Of a stretch of DNA of 64,000 bases, positions 9,082 through 20,049 are shown one piece after another. This stretch comes from Lepidostoma basale. Lineage: Eukaryota; Arthropoda; Insecta; Trichoptera; Lepidostomatidae. Numbering within the stretch: position 1 is the stretch's first letter; each line of letters opens with the position of its first letter. The stretch is from assembly GCA_022606425.2 (NCBI GenBank), contig JAHDVF020000208.1:234501-298500 (forward strand). Reading direction: 5' to 3'. The notes under the pieces were generated by a model. That model worked only from the letters and a program-made list of their open reading frames with translations, was not told where the DNA came from and searched no databases. Made by a program: the position numbers and the translations under genes.

Positions 9082-12000
9082 ATGAATCTGGTGAGTACTT
9101 AATGAATTAATACTCTCTCATCTAAAAAAAAAAAATCCCTTCCTCTTATCCACAAACAGATGCATATTGTTTAAATTTAAATTTTCATGTTTCAAAATTC
9201 ATTATTCCTTAACTAGCTAACTAACTAACCATCACGCCGTCTCCCTGAAAGGGTAGGCAGAAAGAATGGATTGCCACAATTTAATCGATGCGGCACTCCA
9301 GCCTTCTCATTTCGCCCCCGCGAGAGACGCCACCTTACTTATCGCCACCAATAGGCATCTCCCGCACACACTTCGATCGTTCAACGTCTACATAATAAAT
9401 CAAAAACAAATTATATAAAATACAATGTACATTGACTGCCACCCCGAAGGTTCCGGGTTCGATTCCCGGCGAGGGCAGTGTGATTGTCACACTGTCATTG
9501 GTCTGGTGTAGAATTCATGTGACAATAAAATGGCGATAGATTAGCTACCTACCACATGTCACGAGAATCACTATGATAGCTGTAATAATACCCTTTACAT
9601 CGATTTTGGTTCATGCTGTCATGATGTAAAGAGCGATTCAACAAAATAATGATAATAATAATAATAACAATGATACAAAATAAAATAACAAATAAAAATT
9701 ATTTAAAACATAATGTTCTTTTAGATGGTACACTTGTTGTCAGCTGGACGATCCGGATATTTTTGTTTATTTAATTTTTGTTCCACGTTAACCACTGTTT
9801 ATTTTAAATGAATTATTCATTATTCTCTTTTATTGTAATTTTTATCTACCTCAATTGTTTAAACTTTATATATATAATAATATTAACTTACTAACTTACT
9901 ACTCTTCTAAGACGTATGTGTGGAAGAATGATGTACAACATAATTTCAAATGCTGATATAAGAAAGGAGTGTAGAGCGGAAGAAGGTATTATGAACAAAA
10001 TTATGAAATGATCGCTGCGTTGGTTCGGACATATTGAGCGCATGGATGGAGTAAAAATGGTTAAGAAAGTATATTTTCGATGTAAATGGAGTACGGAGTT
10101 GAAGTAGACTGAGGAAAACATGGCATAACCAAATTAATCATATTTAAAGTCAGAGAAATTGACGTGCATGTATGACTCGTTGTATGAATGTGGAGGATAC
10201 TAGAGAGGTGTGCCAAGATAGAGTAGTTTGGCAGTCCATTCTCTCTACCTACCCCTGGGGGGAAATGGAGTGATGGTTTGTTGTTTTTGCTGTTGTTGTG
10301 TTAGAACAGTTTTTAAATCATTTATTTTTTATTTTAGTACGTTATCATAGCGACATTACTTCTAACATCGACGATTGATGCCAGAATATTAAATAAGGAA
10401 TCCAACATTCAAACAGTCACCAATGAAATACCAAAAGAAATCGTTAAAAATATTGACGTAACTCGAGGAAGACAAGCGCTACCACCACCTCAAGTTTCTT
10501 CTGCGGGAACCGGTTTCCAGAGTATAACTTCTTCACCAATAATCCAGGCAATGCTATCAAACATCACCGTTCAGACGGTGCTGTCAGATCCTCTGGTGCA
10601 GAGTGTTTTAAGTAATCCGACAGTTCAGAGTGTTCTTACTAACCCTATCGTGCAAGCCATCTTGTTTAATCCTGCTCTCCAAGGTAAATATCATTATTCT
10701 ATATTTGTTCTCGTTGTGGATAGTGCGGACGAATTACAAGTCTTAGTGTCGAGAATGTATGAGGTATGCAAGTCAAACGATTTAATGATGAATGTCAAAA
10801 TGTCAAAGGTGCTAGTTTTTGAAAGGGAAGAGCAAATGACAGTTTGTAATATAAGTGTGAATGAAGAGAACTTGGAGCAGGTGAGTGAATTTATGTATTT
10901 AGCTATCATGTTCACAGCGGTGGCCGAACGGACAGTGATGTTCAAAGAAGGGTTGGTGCGGGTAACAAAGTGAATGGAGCTTTAAAAATAGTTATTGAAA
11001 ACAAGTAATTATCAATGAAAGCAAAAAAGTGGAGTTCTGGTCCCAACCCTTATGTATGGAAGCGAAGCATGGAACTGGCAGAAGAAAGATGAGAGCAGAA
11101 TAAATGCGGTAGAGATGAGGTCTTGCTGGTCTTGGTTGCTGTTTGATATCGACGCGCTTGCTTTCGGAAATCCTGCTTTGAAAAAGGAATCAAGTTTTGT
11201 TTGCACATTTGAAGTTTGCTGTTTTTTTATAATCAACTCTCTAAAATTATGAAAATGCTTATAATATAATTGAACTTTGTTATCTGACGAATAGTCAATA
11301 AATGATATTAGATCATTGAGATGTGATCTTACCACTGATAACTTCATTTTTGGCTGTGTTGTTTCTTCTTCATTATCTTCACTTCCACCCTCCGCATTAT
11401 GTCTCAAATTCTAGTGCTAGACGTATGACGTGATTATCATGGCCGCTAAAAATTGTTTACATGCGGTGACTTTTGAATTTAAGCATGTATAATATTAATA
11501 GGACGTTTTTGATGTTTTGTCCGTTATATCTGAAATTTGAGATCCGTTGTATCGAGGTTTTTCTAATTATAAATTGTTTAGTGCAAAAATATCAAGTTAT
11601 ATTTAACCTTATAGCGTATATCAGTTGCTACTATCTGCAATGTCAATTAACTAACTTAAATTGCTTTTTCAGGTCTAGCAATGCAGGCTTTCCTAACAGA
11701 TTATCCTTCTGCGATGAACTCACCAGTTACCATCAGATCCAGCACTACCACCACTAGTACCACAACCCCATTTCCCCAAGTATTTCCCTCCTTCCCCTCA
11801 GCCACCCGCCCTACACTTCTCTCCCCCGTTAACCCGCAGCAGAGACCTTCTATTACTATCATGAGTTCCATCCTCGCTGGACTTGGTACGTTCTATAAGA
11901 TCCTCACAATTAATACATTTTAAAAACAATTCTATTTGTTAAGTATGGAAATGAAGCTTGGAATGGTAAAAGAAGAATGTAAGTAGAATTAATTCCATAG

Positions 12001-13290
12001 AAATAAGATCACTGAGAAGAACATGCGAGAAAATGATGTATGATAGAATATGAAATGACGAAATGACAATGAAAGTGAAAACGGCCGTTCACAATGGAGT
12101 TCTGGTCCCAATCCTAATCTATGGAACTGGCAGAAGAAGAATTAGAGCAGAATAAATGCAGTAGAGATGAGCTCCCTAAGACGTATGTGTGGTAGAACGA
12201 TATACGACAGAATCTCAAATGTAGAGCGGAAGAAGGTATTATGAACAAAATTATGAAAGAATCGCTGCATTGGTTCGGACATATGGAGCGCATGGATGGA
12301 GAATGAATGGTTATGAAAGTATACGTTAATTATGTAAATGGACCGAGGAAAACATGACATGACCAAATTAATCAAATTTTAAAGGTTGTTCATTTTATTA
12401 GTCGGAAGAATCGACGTGCGTGTATGACTCGCTGTATGAATGTGGAGGAAGCTAGAGAGGTGTGCCAGGATAGAATAGTGTGGCGGTCCATTCTCTCTGC
12501 CTACCCCTACGGAGAAACGGCGTGATGGTTTGTTGTTGATGTTGTTGTTGTTGATGACGAAATATTGGAAGAAATGTAAGGCAGACAATTGCCTCATAAG
12601 TAAAATTAAAAAAGGATCCCTTTCGACATATGGAACAAAGTGATAAGAAAAGAAATGTTAAAAAGTCGTACACGAGCGTGTGAGCGAAAAGAGAAACTGA
12701 GGGTGACCAAGGAAAGCATGGCATGACAAAATTAATAAATTATTAAAAGACAGCTACAATGTAAGTCGGAAAAATCTTATGTATAAATATGATACGATGT
12801 ATGAACGTAGAAGAATGAGTGAATCTAGTGCGAGAAACGAGAGGCATGTCTGGACCAGTGACGGTACTCCTATAGAAGCCCAGAAGCTCGACTTGCGTAA
12901 GAAATTTTTAATCAAAACCCCCAAATCTAAGAAATCGTGACCCCGCATAAACCAACAGCCCACCAAATCACCTTCCAGCAATGTTCCCATCAGACGTAAG
13001 AGGAATAGCACAAGAGCTGAACCTCTGTAAGCCTGAAGAGGCTTTGATTCAAAATTTCTCACGCAAGCCGGGCTTCTGGGCTTATATGGGAGTACTGCCA
13101 CTGGTCAGGACAGAGCAGTTTGGCGATCCATCCTCTCTGTTTACCTCTCTGGTGGAACAGCGGGATCGTTAGTCATTTGGTTAGTTATCTTTCTATTAGC
13201 TAATTGATTTTTTTTTCAGATGAAATCATCGACATTCTTATAGCTCAGAACAGCAGAAGGTACCGACAGAAGCAGAATATCAGAAACTGA
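9082..13290 (+). CDS. Unrecognised secreted protein with 9-residue repeats, four exons, 212 aa
   Basis: Exons 9082-9090, 10338-10683, 11673-11885 and 13220-13290 (TGA at 13288-13290) join in frame with GT..AG borders, giving 639 nt. The ATG exon codes only Met-Asn-Leu. Residues 1-18 (MNLYVIIATLLLTSTIDA) form a signal peptide. Residues 70-118 are five and a half copies of a 9-residue unit P-x-V-Q-x-V-L-x-N, and exon 3 opens with another partial copy (MQAFLTD). Residues about 131-175 are rich in Ser, Thr and Pro (mucin-like), and the C-terminus is basic (SRRYRQKQNIRN). AATAAA near 13377 may end the transcript. I do not recognise the family and assign no function. The introns are filled by LINE, SINE, pogo and hAT pieces. 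Two other predicted secreted genes follow downstream. Confidence 0.75.
9200..9400 (-). mobile_element. Element J (SINE-like, sharing a LINE 3' tail), copy 1
   Basis: The complement contains GATCGAAGTGTGTGCGGGAG, GGAGTGCCGCATCG and the end GACGGCGTGATGG(TTAG)n. It matches 20050-20400 and 49195-49505. It lies in intron 1 of the secreted gene. Confidence 0.65.
9432..9672 (+). mobile_element. tRNA-derived SINE, copy 3
   Basis: Contains B-box GGTTCGATTCCCGGC-like sequence (spelled GGGTTCGATTCCCGGC here), the CACACTGTCATTGGTC body and an (ATAATA)n tail. It lies in intron 1 of the secreted gene at 9082-13290. Confidence 0.8.
9889..10290 (+). mobile_element. LINE family C 3' fragment
   Basis: Follows the pattern RRMCGRMMYN.., ECRAEEGIMNKIMK, RWFGHIERMDG, ending in TACCCCTGGGGGGAAATGGA and GTGATGGTTTGTTG. 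It is frameshifted and 5'-truncated. It lies in intron 1 of the secreted gene. Confidence 0.7.
10700..11136 (+). mobile_element. LINE reverse-transcriptase fragment in intron 2 of the secreted gene
   Basis: Begins about 15 bp after the donor at 10684. It reads VVDSADELQVLVSRMYEVC, MMNVKMSKVLVFERE and EENLEQVSEFMYL, then, after stops, PTLMYGSEAWNWQKK. This is the post-catalytic part of a family C reverse transcriptase. The uninterrupted frame from exon 2 into this element is accidental. Confidence 0.75.
11137..11570 (-). mobile_element. Pogo/Tigger-type transposon remnant
   Basis: The minus strand encodes the C-terminal tail of a pogo/Tigger-like transposase (DLISFIDYSSDN, YYKHFHNFRELIIKK and QTKLDSFF). 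Its outer end near 11545-11570 (complement ACCTCGATACAACGG) matches the terminal repeat of the related element at 52503-53334. The two share internal sequence GCGGCCATGATAATCA. It is inserted in the LINE fragment that ends at 11136. Confidence 0.75.
11938..12540 (+). mobile_element. Two LINE family C 3' fragments in tandem
   Basis: Two stretches start with a TGGAA(C/T)TGGCAGAAGAAG-like sequence. The second runs on through CTAAGACGTATGTGTGG to the terminal CTACCCCTACGGAGAAACGG and GTGATGGTTTG. Both are in intron 3 of the secreted gene and are non-functional. Confidence 0.65.
12590..13165 (+). mobile_element. LINE family C fragment split by a hAT element
   Basis: The left part (12590-12855) and right part (13104-13165) resume the family C tail (AWHDKINKLL then DRAVWRSILSVY). 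The hAT MITE at 12856-13103 separates them. It lies in intron 3 of the secreted gene. Confidence 0.65.
12856..13103. mobile_element. Non-autonomous hAT element, family CAGTGRCRGTACTCC, copy 1
   Basis: Terminal repeats CAGTGACGGTACTCC and GGAGTACTGCCACTG extend imperfectly for about 55 bp (both ends contain AAGCCCAGAAG and CTTGCG). Flanks GTCTGGAC (12848-12855) and GTCAGGAC (13104-13111) form an 8-bp target duplication with one mismatch. A larger copy is at 36889-37550. Confidence 0.85.
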
Positions 13291-13704
13291 AGCAAAAATT
13301 GTAATGTTAATATTTTATTTGTTTATCCTGTGTCTTTAAAAATATATATTTATTAAAAAATGTTATTTAAGTTAAAATAAAAAATAAAATAGAACAAAGA
13401 ACTTATTGTTTTCATTTCATCATATTTTAACATATTTATAGTATTGGATACACATGTAACAAAAATCCTTTTGTTCGCATGCCTGGCAACTATTGCCAAA
13501 AAGTAATACCAACAATTTTATTCTGGCAACATTTTTTTTTCTTCTTTAATGTCAAAATGATTCAAAAAAAGATTCTCGAGATCTTGTTTATCCCTTCAAT
13601 TTGTAGACAATATTTCTGAAAAAACTTTTAGAAATCAGACATTTCTATCAATATTAAAGTTTTTTTTTTAATATTGCATTGTTTTGGCCGAAACACTATG
13701 ATTA

Positions 13705-13985
13705 AATTAGTAAAAATTTAAAACACTCCTATAATATCACAATTTCTTTTTATTCACTGAGAGTGTCGTGACAGCCGTTTCATTAACCGATGGCTTGCAT
13801 CATCAGTAATAAGATTTTATTATTATTTAAAATCAACTTACGTGATCCACTCGCATACACAGCCGCTAATAAAATCCACTCCCTACACTGTCAACTTAGA
13901 AGACCACCTAAGAGATGGAAGGACAATTGGACCTCATCTTCTCAGGAGACACTTTTCTATGTCACAGATCGTTAGATATATTATA
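13705..13985. mobile_element. Half of a family-1 hammerhead-type repeat joined to a LINE family E tail
   Basis: 13712-13805 is the complement of one arm of the inverted repeat at 43.64-43.87 kb, including CTGATGA, GAAA and GGCTGTC on the minus strand. From about 13845 to 13975 the plus strand reads PLAYTAANKIHSL, RRPPKRWKDNWTSSSQ and VTDR-stop, a LINE family E C-terminus that is also present at 42.8-42.95 kb. Confidence 0.6.
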
Positions 13986-14040
13986 TTAAAATAAAAAATG
14001 AAGAAGAAGAATCAAAGATTTCAAAGCTCTTTATTATTAA

Positions 14041-14634
14041 CCCTTTCCGGTCCACAAAAAAAGTTCCATCAGGTCCACAATAGATTTACAGAATTACGGT
14101 AATTTTACCTCCAAGTTTTTTTAAATAAATCTGTATTTATGTTTAAATGTTTTATTTATTTAGAATACATGGAATAATGCTCTAATTATTACATATTATA
14201 CACAAATAGTTCGAATTCACTGTTAACTTCCTTAAAATATTCTTCATTACTACTTTCAAACTCGTTGTCATCGCGTTTTTGTGTAATTCTAGGCATTTTG
14301 AGGGGTTGGAATTTTTTGAATAATAGTAAGTATCGGTAATAATAATTATCAAGTTGTTTGCACGTGCACGGGTCGAGTGACACGTACCGAGCCAGCCCCT
14401 AAAACAAAACTTTTGTATCATTCTCAAGTAGAAAGTTAAACATTCTAATGTTCATAAAAACATTGAATCCTCGTCCCAGTATACCGCTTCACTAAATACG
14501 AGCGAAAAAAAAAAAAAATGTTTGCTTGTATTTTGACACTAAACTGATGAAGAAAAATGTCGAATGACATTCAACATAGGACTCACTGGAATAAACTCGA
14601 TGTCGAATGTCATTCGACATAGGACCGGAAAGGG
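14041..14634. mobile_element. Non-autonomous piggyBac element, copy 1
   Basis: TTAA (14037-14040) precedes CCCTTTCCGGTCC, and GGACCGGAAAGGG precedes TTAA (14635-14638). This gives a 13-bp inverted repeat with the TTAA duplication typical of piggyBac. The inside has subterminal copies of CGAATGTCATTCGACATAGG near the right end. A minus-strand frame (MPRITQKRDDNEFESSNEEY, 14189-14297) could be a transposase N-terminus, but this is not certain. Confidence 0.85.
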
Positions 14635-14639
14635 TTAAG

Positions 14640-15555
14640 GAGAATACAGACTATGCTAAGCATTCTACCTCCTTGACTAATAGTATTTAGAGTATTCTAA
14701 TGTTACTTCGAACATTCAAATCTTTAGTACAACTCAAACAGGTTCCATCTATTGTCAGAATATGGTAATTAGCCCACTAACTTTAGCCTTCTTTATATGT
14801 ATCATTCAACACTATTTATATATACAATTGTTAAATATATTCATTTTCTTTTTTCCTGTGTGTTCTTATTGGAATTCTAGATACAGTAGTCATTTACGTC
14901 ACAATCTAAATAATGAGAAATACTGTTAATAAGGAAAAAATGTGCTGTATATTATTTAAGTGTTAACTTTCTCTTTTGCAAAATTACATTTCAACTTCAA
15001 CTTTCACCGAGCAATGTTTGTAAAGGCTTTTGATTTAGATTAATTTGTTATTTTTTTTATATTCTTCATCATGTCAATGGCAAGCTAGTCTTTTAGGCAT
15101 GGGCCTAATAAATACCATATCTCTACTCTTCTCTTGCCATTGTGGTGGAAGGTTGGGCCGACTTTGTGTCATTTTCAGAGACGCCAGGTGTTATAGATAT
15201 GGTAACACCATACATGGAGGCATTTTTTAAAAATAAATCTTTCCTTATGAATAAAAATGCCCATACATGATAATCAAACTTATTAAAACACAAGTCATCT
15301 TACGAGTTCATTATGTCTACATACTTGCCATCACATAACTCTTCAATTTCTCAGCAATGGTAACAATAAATAATTTATTTTTTCAATCCCATCAACTGTA
15401 TATTGGAAAAAAGAAAAGCCCGAAACTACACTACTTACAAATGGATTAAAATTAGGTTATATATTACCATCGGTCACTTTTGCATTTTACCCCATTCTTG
15501 CATGTTATTCAGTTCAAATAATAATTAATATGAATAAAAACATCCGATCTCTTAC
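14640..15555. other. No gene seen
   Basis: AT-rich spacer. 15060-15190 contains GC-richer sequence that may be an old repeat fragment. No exon can be supported. Confidence 0.5.
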
Positions 15556-15870
15556 TAATTAACTAACCAACCATCACACCGTCTCCCCGAAGGATTAGGA
15601 AGAAAGAATGGACTGCCACACTTTTCTTTCCTGACATACTTCTCTCGCTTCCTCAACATTCATATACGCATGCATGCACCCACGTCGATTTCTCCGACTC
15701 CTCACGTGGCCGACATTCAATATTTGATTTATTTGATTGTGATACATTTTCCTCGGTATTCCTCTATTTCTAGTTTCATTTACATCGTTAACATATATAT
15801 TTTTTTACAATTCTTTCATCATTCATTCTTTCCATGTGTGTCCAAATCATCTTAATGATCCTTTCTCTAG
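15556..15870 (-). mobile_element. LINE family C 3' end
   Basis: Starts with AACTAACCAACCATCACACC, the complement of the terminal (TTAG)n tail, and runs back through TCCTCACGTGGCCGACATTC to TTCCATGTGTGTCC. The copy is 5'-truncated. Confidence 0.75.
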
Positions 15871-16080
15871 AAGTTTTATTATATTTTATAGGAATGACAA
15901 GTTTCTCCTTGCTAAGGCATTATCAAATGTCATTTCACATTTGATAATGCCTTAGAAAGGCAAAACATGTCATTCAAATAAAATAAAACAAAACTTCTAT
16001 AAAACAGATGTTTTTATTCATATTGATTATTTAATATGGAGTTTCAAGATACAATAAATAAATTGATACAAGTTACAGTT
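15860..16080. repeat. Family-2 hammerhead-type inverted repeat
   Basis: Arms TGACAAGTTTCTCCTTGCTA (minus sense) and CATTTGATAATGCCTTAG...CATGTCATT (plus sense) fold on each other. The plus arm at 15941-15971 has TTGATAA, stem GCCTT/AAGGC, AAAA (instead of GAAA), CATG and TC. The tail AATATGGAGTTTCAAGATAC follows. Confidence 0.6.
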
Positions 16081-16084
16081 TTTT

Positions 16085-16930
16085 CTTTTTGTTATCTACT
16101 TTGCTTTTTATAAATATCTGGTTAGTATTATAACTCGAATTGCGAAGAAAAAAATGTTTGTGCCTCATACAGTTATAATTTTATTTTATTATATTCTTTG
16201 GTTATTAAATATTACTTTGTACTAATAATAATAATAAAAGACATGTACTTGCTTGTGATAATCTTAAGTTTTTATTTAATTGGCAATGAAATTAGAAGAA
16301 TGAGTACTTCAAATGGCGCTAGTTGTGAGGAACAACAAAGGTAGACATAAAAAAATTTACTAATCAATGAAAGTTTTTTTATGAAATCTTACCTTCCCAT
16401 TTAACTATTATGACTGGATGTTTTTTTTTGCTCATTCAAATAAAGACACACTTTATTATTCACAAGCAAATAATAATGTGCGTCAGAGGTCTTCTTTAAA
16501 ACATTTGGGGGCAAGTATTTCTAGGTCAAGTGGAGTGTGATTTCTCTACCTAAAGATGGCATTTACAGCAATCAGTCGTTAACTTATTGCAGAAGTGTTA
16601 ATACCTGTGAACGAGTGTTTAATTTGCATTATATCTTTAAATTGTTTAAATGATTTATTAGATGTCAAGTTGATAATTGTCTAATAAAAACTATATGTAT
16701 TTGATATCTAATGTATTCCCAATATTTTAAATCAACACATCAATAAAAGAGATTTTAAAATATTATTTACGGATATAATGCAAGGTTAGTATAATATTCA
16801 TAGTTTTATTTATTTTGTACAATTTCTATAAGAACCAGATTGAATATTAATTTAAATACAATCAAACTTGGTTATTGTGAGGAAAATGGGATTGACTGAA
16901 TTTGTTCGTTATAAGTATTACTCGCTATAT
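16085..16930. other. No gene seen
   Basis: AT-rich sequence with no supportable coding exon or repeat border. Confidence 0.5.
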
Positions 16931-16934
16931 ATCA

Positions 16935-17310
16935 GAGAATAGATATTTTTAAATGCTTAAAAAAATACGCATCAGATGAAAACAGAATGCGGTGCGAATG
17001 ATGGTGTAATGAACAAAATAATGGAAGGATCATTAAGATGGACACATGGAAATAATGAATAAAGAAAGAATGGTAAAAAAAGTATATTTTAAGGATGTAA
17101 ATGGAACTAGAAATGGAGGAAGACCGAGGAAAATGTGGCATGACCAAATAAATCAAATATTGAATGTCGGCCATGTGAGGAGTCAGAGAAATTGACGCGC
17201 TTGCATAACACGATGTATGAATGTTGAGGAAGCGAGGAAAGAAAAGTGTGGCAGTCCATTCTTTCTGTCTACCCCTTCGGAGAGACGGTGTGATGGTTAG
17301 TTAGTTAGTT
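16935..17310 (+). mobile_element. LINE family C 3' end, best-preserved copy
   Basis: Reads, with small breaks, ECGANDGVMNKIMEGSLRW, KKVYFKDVNGTRNGGRPRK and MWHDQINQILNVGHV, then CLPLRRDGVMVS-like terminal sequence and a (GTTA)n/(TTAG)n tail. It carries no catalytic motif. Confidence 0.8.
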
Positions 17311-17314
17311 TATA

Positions 17315-17990
17315 TTTTCAAGTTGGTTAAGCAGAGAAGCAAACACAATTGAAAGTATGTTAATGACACAAACACTTAATTTCAAAATAGATTTACTTCA
17401 GGATTTGCTTTATTTGCAATCTTACATGTTGAAAGACAGCTGTTTAGAAATTGTTGAAATAATTCAATTATTTGCAATCACTTATTCCTAATTCAAAGTA
17501 ATTCCCTCAAGGCATATTGATCACCTCATAAGAATTCAGTTTCTTCATTATTAATACTTCTTTCACTACCTTTAAAACATTCCTTAATTTTTCATTTATA
17601 TAAATTGAATGGGTTTCTAAGTTTTACAATAATTTATTAATGAAATCAAAAATGATCGTTCACAATAGGGTTCTAGTTAATTTTTACAGTTATGTATAAT
17701 ACTTTAGCAAGATGAATCATGTCATTCACATAACATATCGCATGCTTAATAGTAAACTTAATGATTATGGTTTAGGTCATAATTGAGTTAACATTAGACA
17801 GAGGCTTGTGTTAACGCTATCCATCGCTTCGCGTTAAAATTAAGTCAAAATTCCGCCAATTGACCTCCATTACACTATATCGGTCTTTTTCATTCGTACG
17901 TGTTTTTCAACTGTTTTTGTTAAAACACCGACTCATGTCAGATTGAGCAAAGCTTGCTTTTTTGAGTTAAGCCAGTGTTCTATTAAGCGT
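17315..17990. other. No gene seen
   Basis: AT-rich spacer. 17700-17740 holds a fragment of the family-2 repeat (AGATGAATCATGTCATTCAC). Confidence 0.45.
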
Positions 17991-17995
17991 GCGAT

Positions 17996-18218
17996 ACATG
18001 AGGCGTGCATTTTTAATTAAGTACCGTTTTGATATTTAATAAAAACAAATTTGTTTTTACTTTTCCACATAATTACCACTAATATTAAGACACTAATCAA
18101 ACTACAAGCTTTTGTATTCCGTCGTGATAGAAGTTAGGCGCCTGACTTTTCTTAATTTTAATTAATTAATGATTTTTTTAATATCAAAACGGTACATACT
18201 TAAAAAACACGCCTCGTA
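17996..18218. repeat. Inverted-repeat element of about 220 bp
   Basis: Arm ACATGAGGCGTGCATTTTTA with GTACCGTTTTGATATTTAA is inversely repeated at 18175-18218 (TTAATATCAAAACGGTAC...CACGCCTCGT). No reading frame and no clear target duplication are seen. It is probably a MITE. Confidence 0.6.
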
Positions 18219-18219
18219 C

Positions 18220-18690
18220 TAAAACTTCTAGAAAACAGACGTTTTCATTCATATTAATTAACTTATGTATGGAAGCGAATGAAATTGGCAGAAGAAGGAT
18301 GAGAGCAGAATAAATGCTGTATATGTGAGATCACTCAGACTTATGTATGTTAGAACAATATATAACAAAATTTAAAACGTAGAGTGGAAAAAAGTATTAT
18401 GAACAAAACTATGAAGGGATCACTGCGATGGTTCTGACATATGAAGCTCATGGATGAAGAATGAATGGTTAAGAAAGTATGCATTAACGATGAGAATGGA
18501 GTACGAAGTTGAGGAAGACCGAGGAAAACATGGCATGACCAAATTAATTAAATATTAAAGGTTGGCCATGTTAGACGTCAGAAGAATCGATGTACGTGTA
18601 TGACTCGCTGTATGAATGTGGAGGAAGCTCTCGAGGTGTGTCAGGAAAGAGTAATGTAATGGTTCATTACCTACGTTGTTATTGTTATTT
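18220..18690 (+). mobile_element. Family-2 repeat scrap followed by a LINE family C fragment
   Basis: 18222-18265 matches the family-2 repeat (ACTTCTAGAAAACAGACG). From 18265 a family C tail follows, with AGAATAAATGCTGTA, TGGTTCTGACATATG and CATGGCATGACCAAATTAAT. Confidence 0.65.
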
Positions 18691-18892
18691 GAATAATAAA
18701 TATTAAACCTTTCCCAATCATTTTAATATCGCATCATCTAAGAAATCTCTATGTCCTATTTATATACTTATTTTTACTGTTCTAAAAATACTTTATTTTC
18801 CTTTTATAATATGTAATATTGTATAAAGGTTAGTGACACCAAAACATGGTAATTTTCTCATGTAAATATTTTCGATTTCTTGCTATACTCAA

Positions 18893-19010
18893 ACTTCTTC
18901 TTTAATGGCCCTACGGCCCATGTCGAGCCTTAGCTTCCATTATTCCTTGCCTACAATTCCTCATTTCCACTTTTTCGACCCTTTCCTCTGCTACACTCAA
19001 ACTAATTTAA
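18893..19010 (-). mobile_element. LINE family A 3' scrap
   Basis: CTTCTTCTTTAATGGCCCTA and GTCGAGCCTTAGC are the complement of the family A 3' end seen at 41.98-42.04 kb. It lies directly upstream of the gene at 19029. Confidence 0.6.
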
Positions 19011-19028
19011 ATAATTGTATTCCAGACA

Positions 19029-19620
19029 ATGCGTATAGCAACTGCAATAACTTTCTGTCTAGTTTTTAATGATGTTAATGCAATTCCTGTTCAATGGAAG
19101 GAAAATAATACAAATCATATATTATCTACAAAATTATCCAAAGTCATTTCAAAACCCAAATTTCAACAATTGCCTGATGTGAGTTCAAATAAGACATTTA
19201 GAAAAATAAGTAACAATTATGAAAAACAACTTGACAAGAAACAAGATCTTAATGACATATTTTATCAAATGGTAAAAAATGAAGAGGAAAAGAAATGTAA
19301 TTGCGAAGAAATCAAAGAAAATGGCCGACAACTGATTGAGTCAGATAGAATGAAAACAATGGCCAGTGTTGCAATCGATGTTTTATGTAAGTACTGCAAA
19401 CAATTACACAGTGCTTAATTATTATTTTGTGAATAATTTAATAACAGAATTGATTAAATTTCAATGAGGACTATTTGTTTCAGTGACATTAGTACAACCG
19501 CTATTTGGTTTACCAGGAGTTATACTGGGTAATTTGGTACGACCACTTCTGATGTATATGACAATGCGAGTGTTCACTGGAGGACAAACATTTATAAAGA
19601 ATATGATGAGTGAAGAGTAA
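19029..19620 (+). CDS. Unrecognised predicted secreted protein, two coding exons, 164 aa
   Basis: Exons 19029-19386 and 19484-19620 (TAA at 19618-19620) join in frame (495 nt) across a donor GTAAGT and an acceptor TTTCAG. The ATG lies four bases after a possible acceptor (TTCCAG ending at 19025), so a 5' UTR exon is likely upstream. Residues 1-18 (MRIATAITFCLVFNDVNA) resemble a signal peptide with an A-x-A-like cleavage site. The middle is very hydrophilic (Lys, Asn and Glu rich) and has only the pair Cys90-Asn-Cys92. The C-terminal exon is hydrophobic (VQPLFGLPGVILGNLVRPLL), perhaps a membrane-active helix or hydrophobic core. ATTAAA near 19752 may be the poly(A) signal. I do not recognise the family. 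Loss of the splice would give a frame running on to 19418, which I do not believe is used. Confidence 0.65.
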
Positions 19621-20049
19621 GGCACATCAAGAAATATATGTTTATAATTTTAAAACTTAGCCAGCTTACAGAGAAAGATATACTAACGGAAAAGAGAACA
19701 TATTTGCATTCCAAAAGAATAATTAATTGAAGTATCTTCAAAATTATTATATTAAAGTTCCACTCTTTGGTTTCCTATATGATTGATATAATCATACAAG
19801 TATAACTTTTTTCTTATTTCAAAGATAATACAAAATATTCTAAGATTTAGAATTTGATTGTTGCCGCACTTTGCCGCAATTGTGACACGTTTGTACTGTT
19901 TTGATGTTAAAATTATACAAGATTTTTCATTTATATAAAGAATTTTGACAGGTGTAAAAATATATTTTTCATTTGAATAATTTCTTCAATATTATTTTAA
20001 AGTTCTTGCTGGGGTTGGTTTGTTTTAAGTGCCTAATTACAGCTAATTA

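Noticed and set aside
10551..10973. 140-codon frame combining the 9-residue repeats with a reverse-transcriptase segment
   Set aside because: A good GT donor lies at 10684 and the downstream part matches a LINE. The fusion is accidental read-through into an intron.
12754..13101. 115-codon minus-strand frame
   Set aside because: It spans the border between a LINE tail and a hAT MITE, so it cannot be one gene.
19382..19418. Extension of the 19029 protein to a stop at 19418
   Set aside because: A GTAAGT donor at 19387 and an in-phase downstream exon give a better model.
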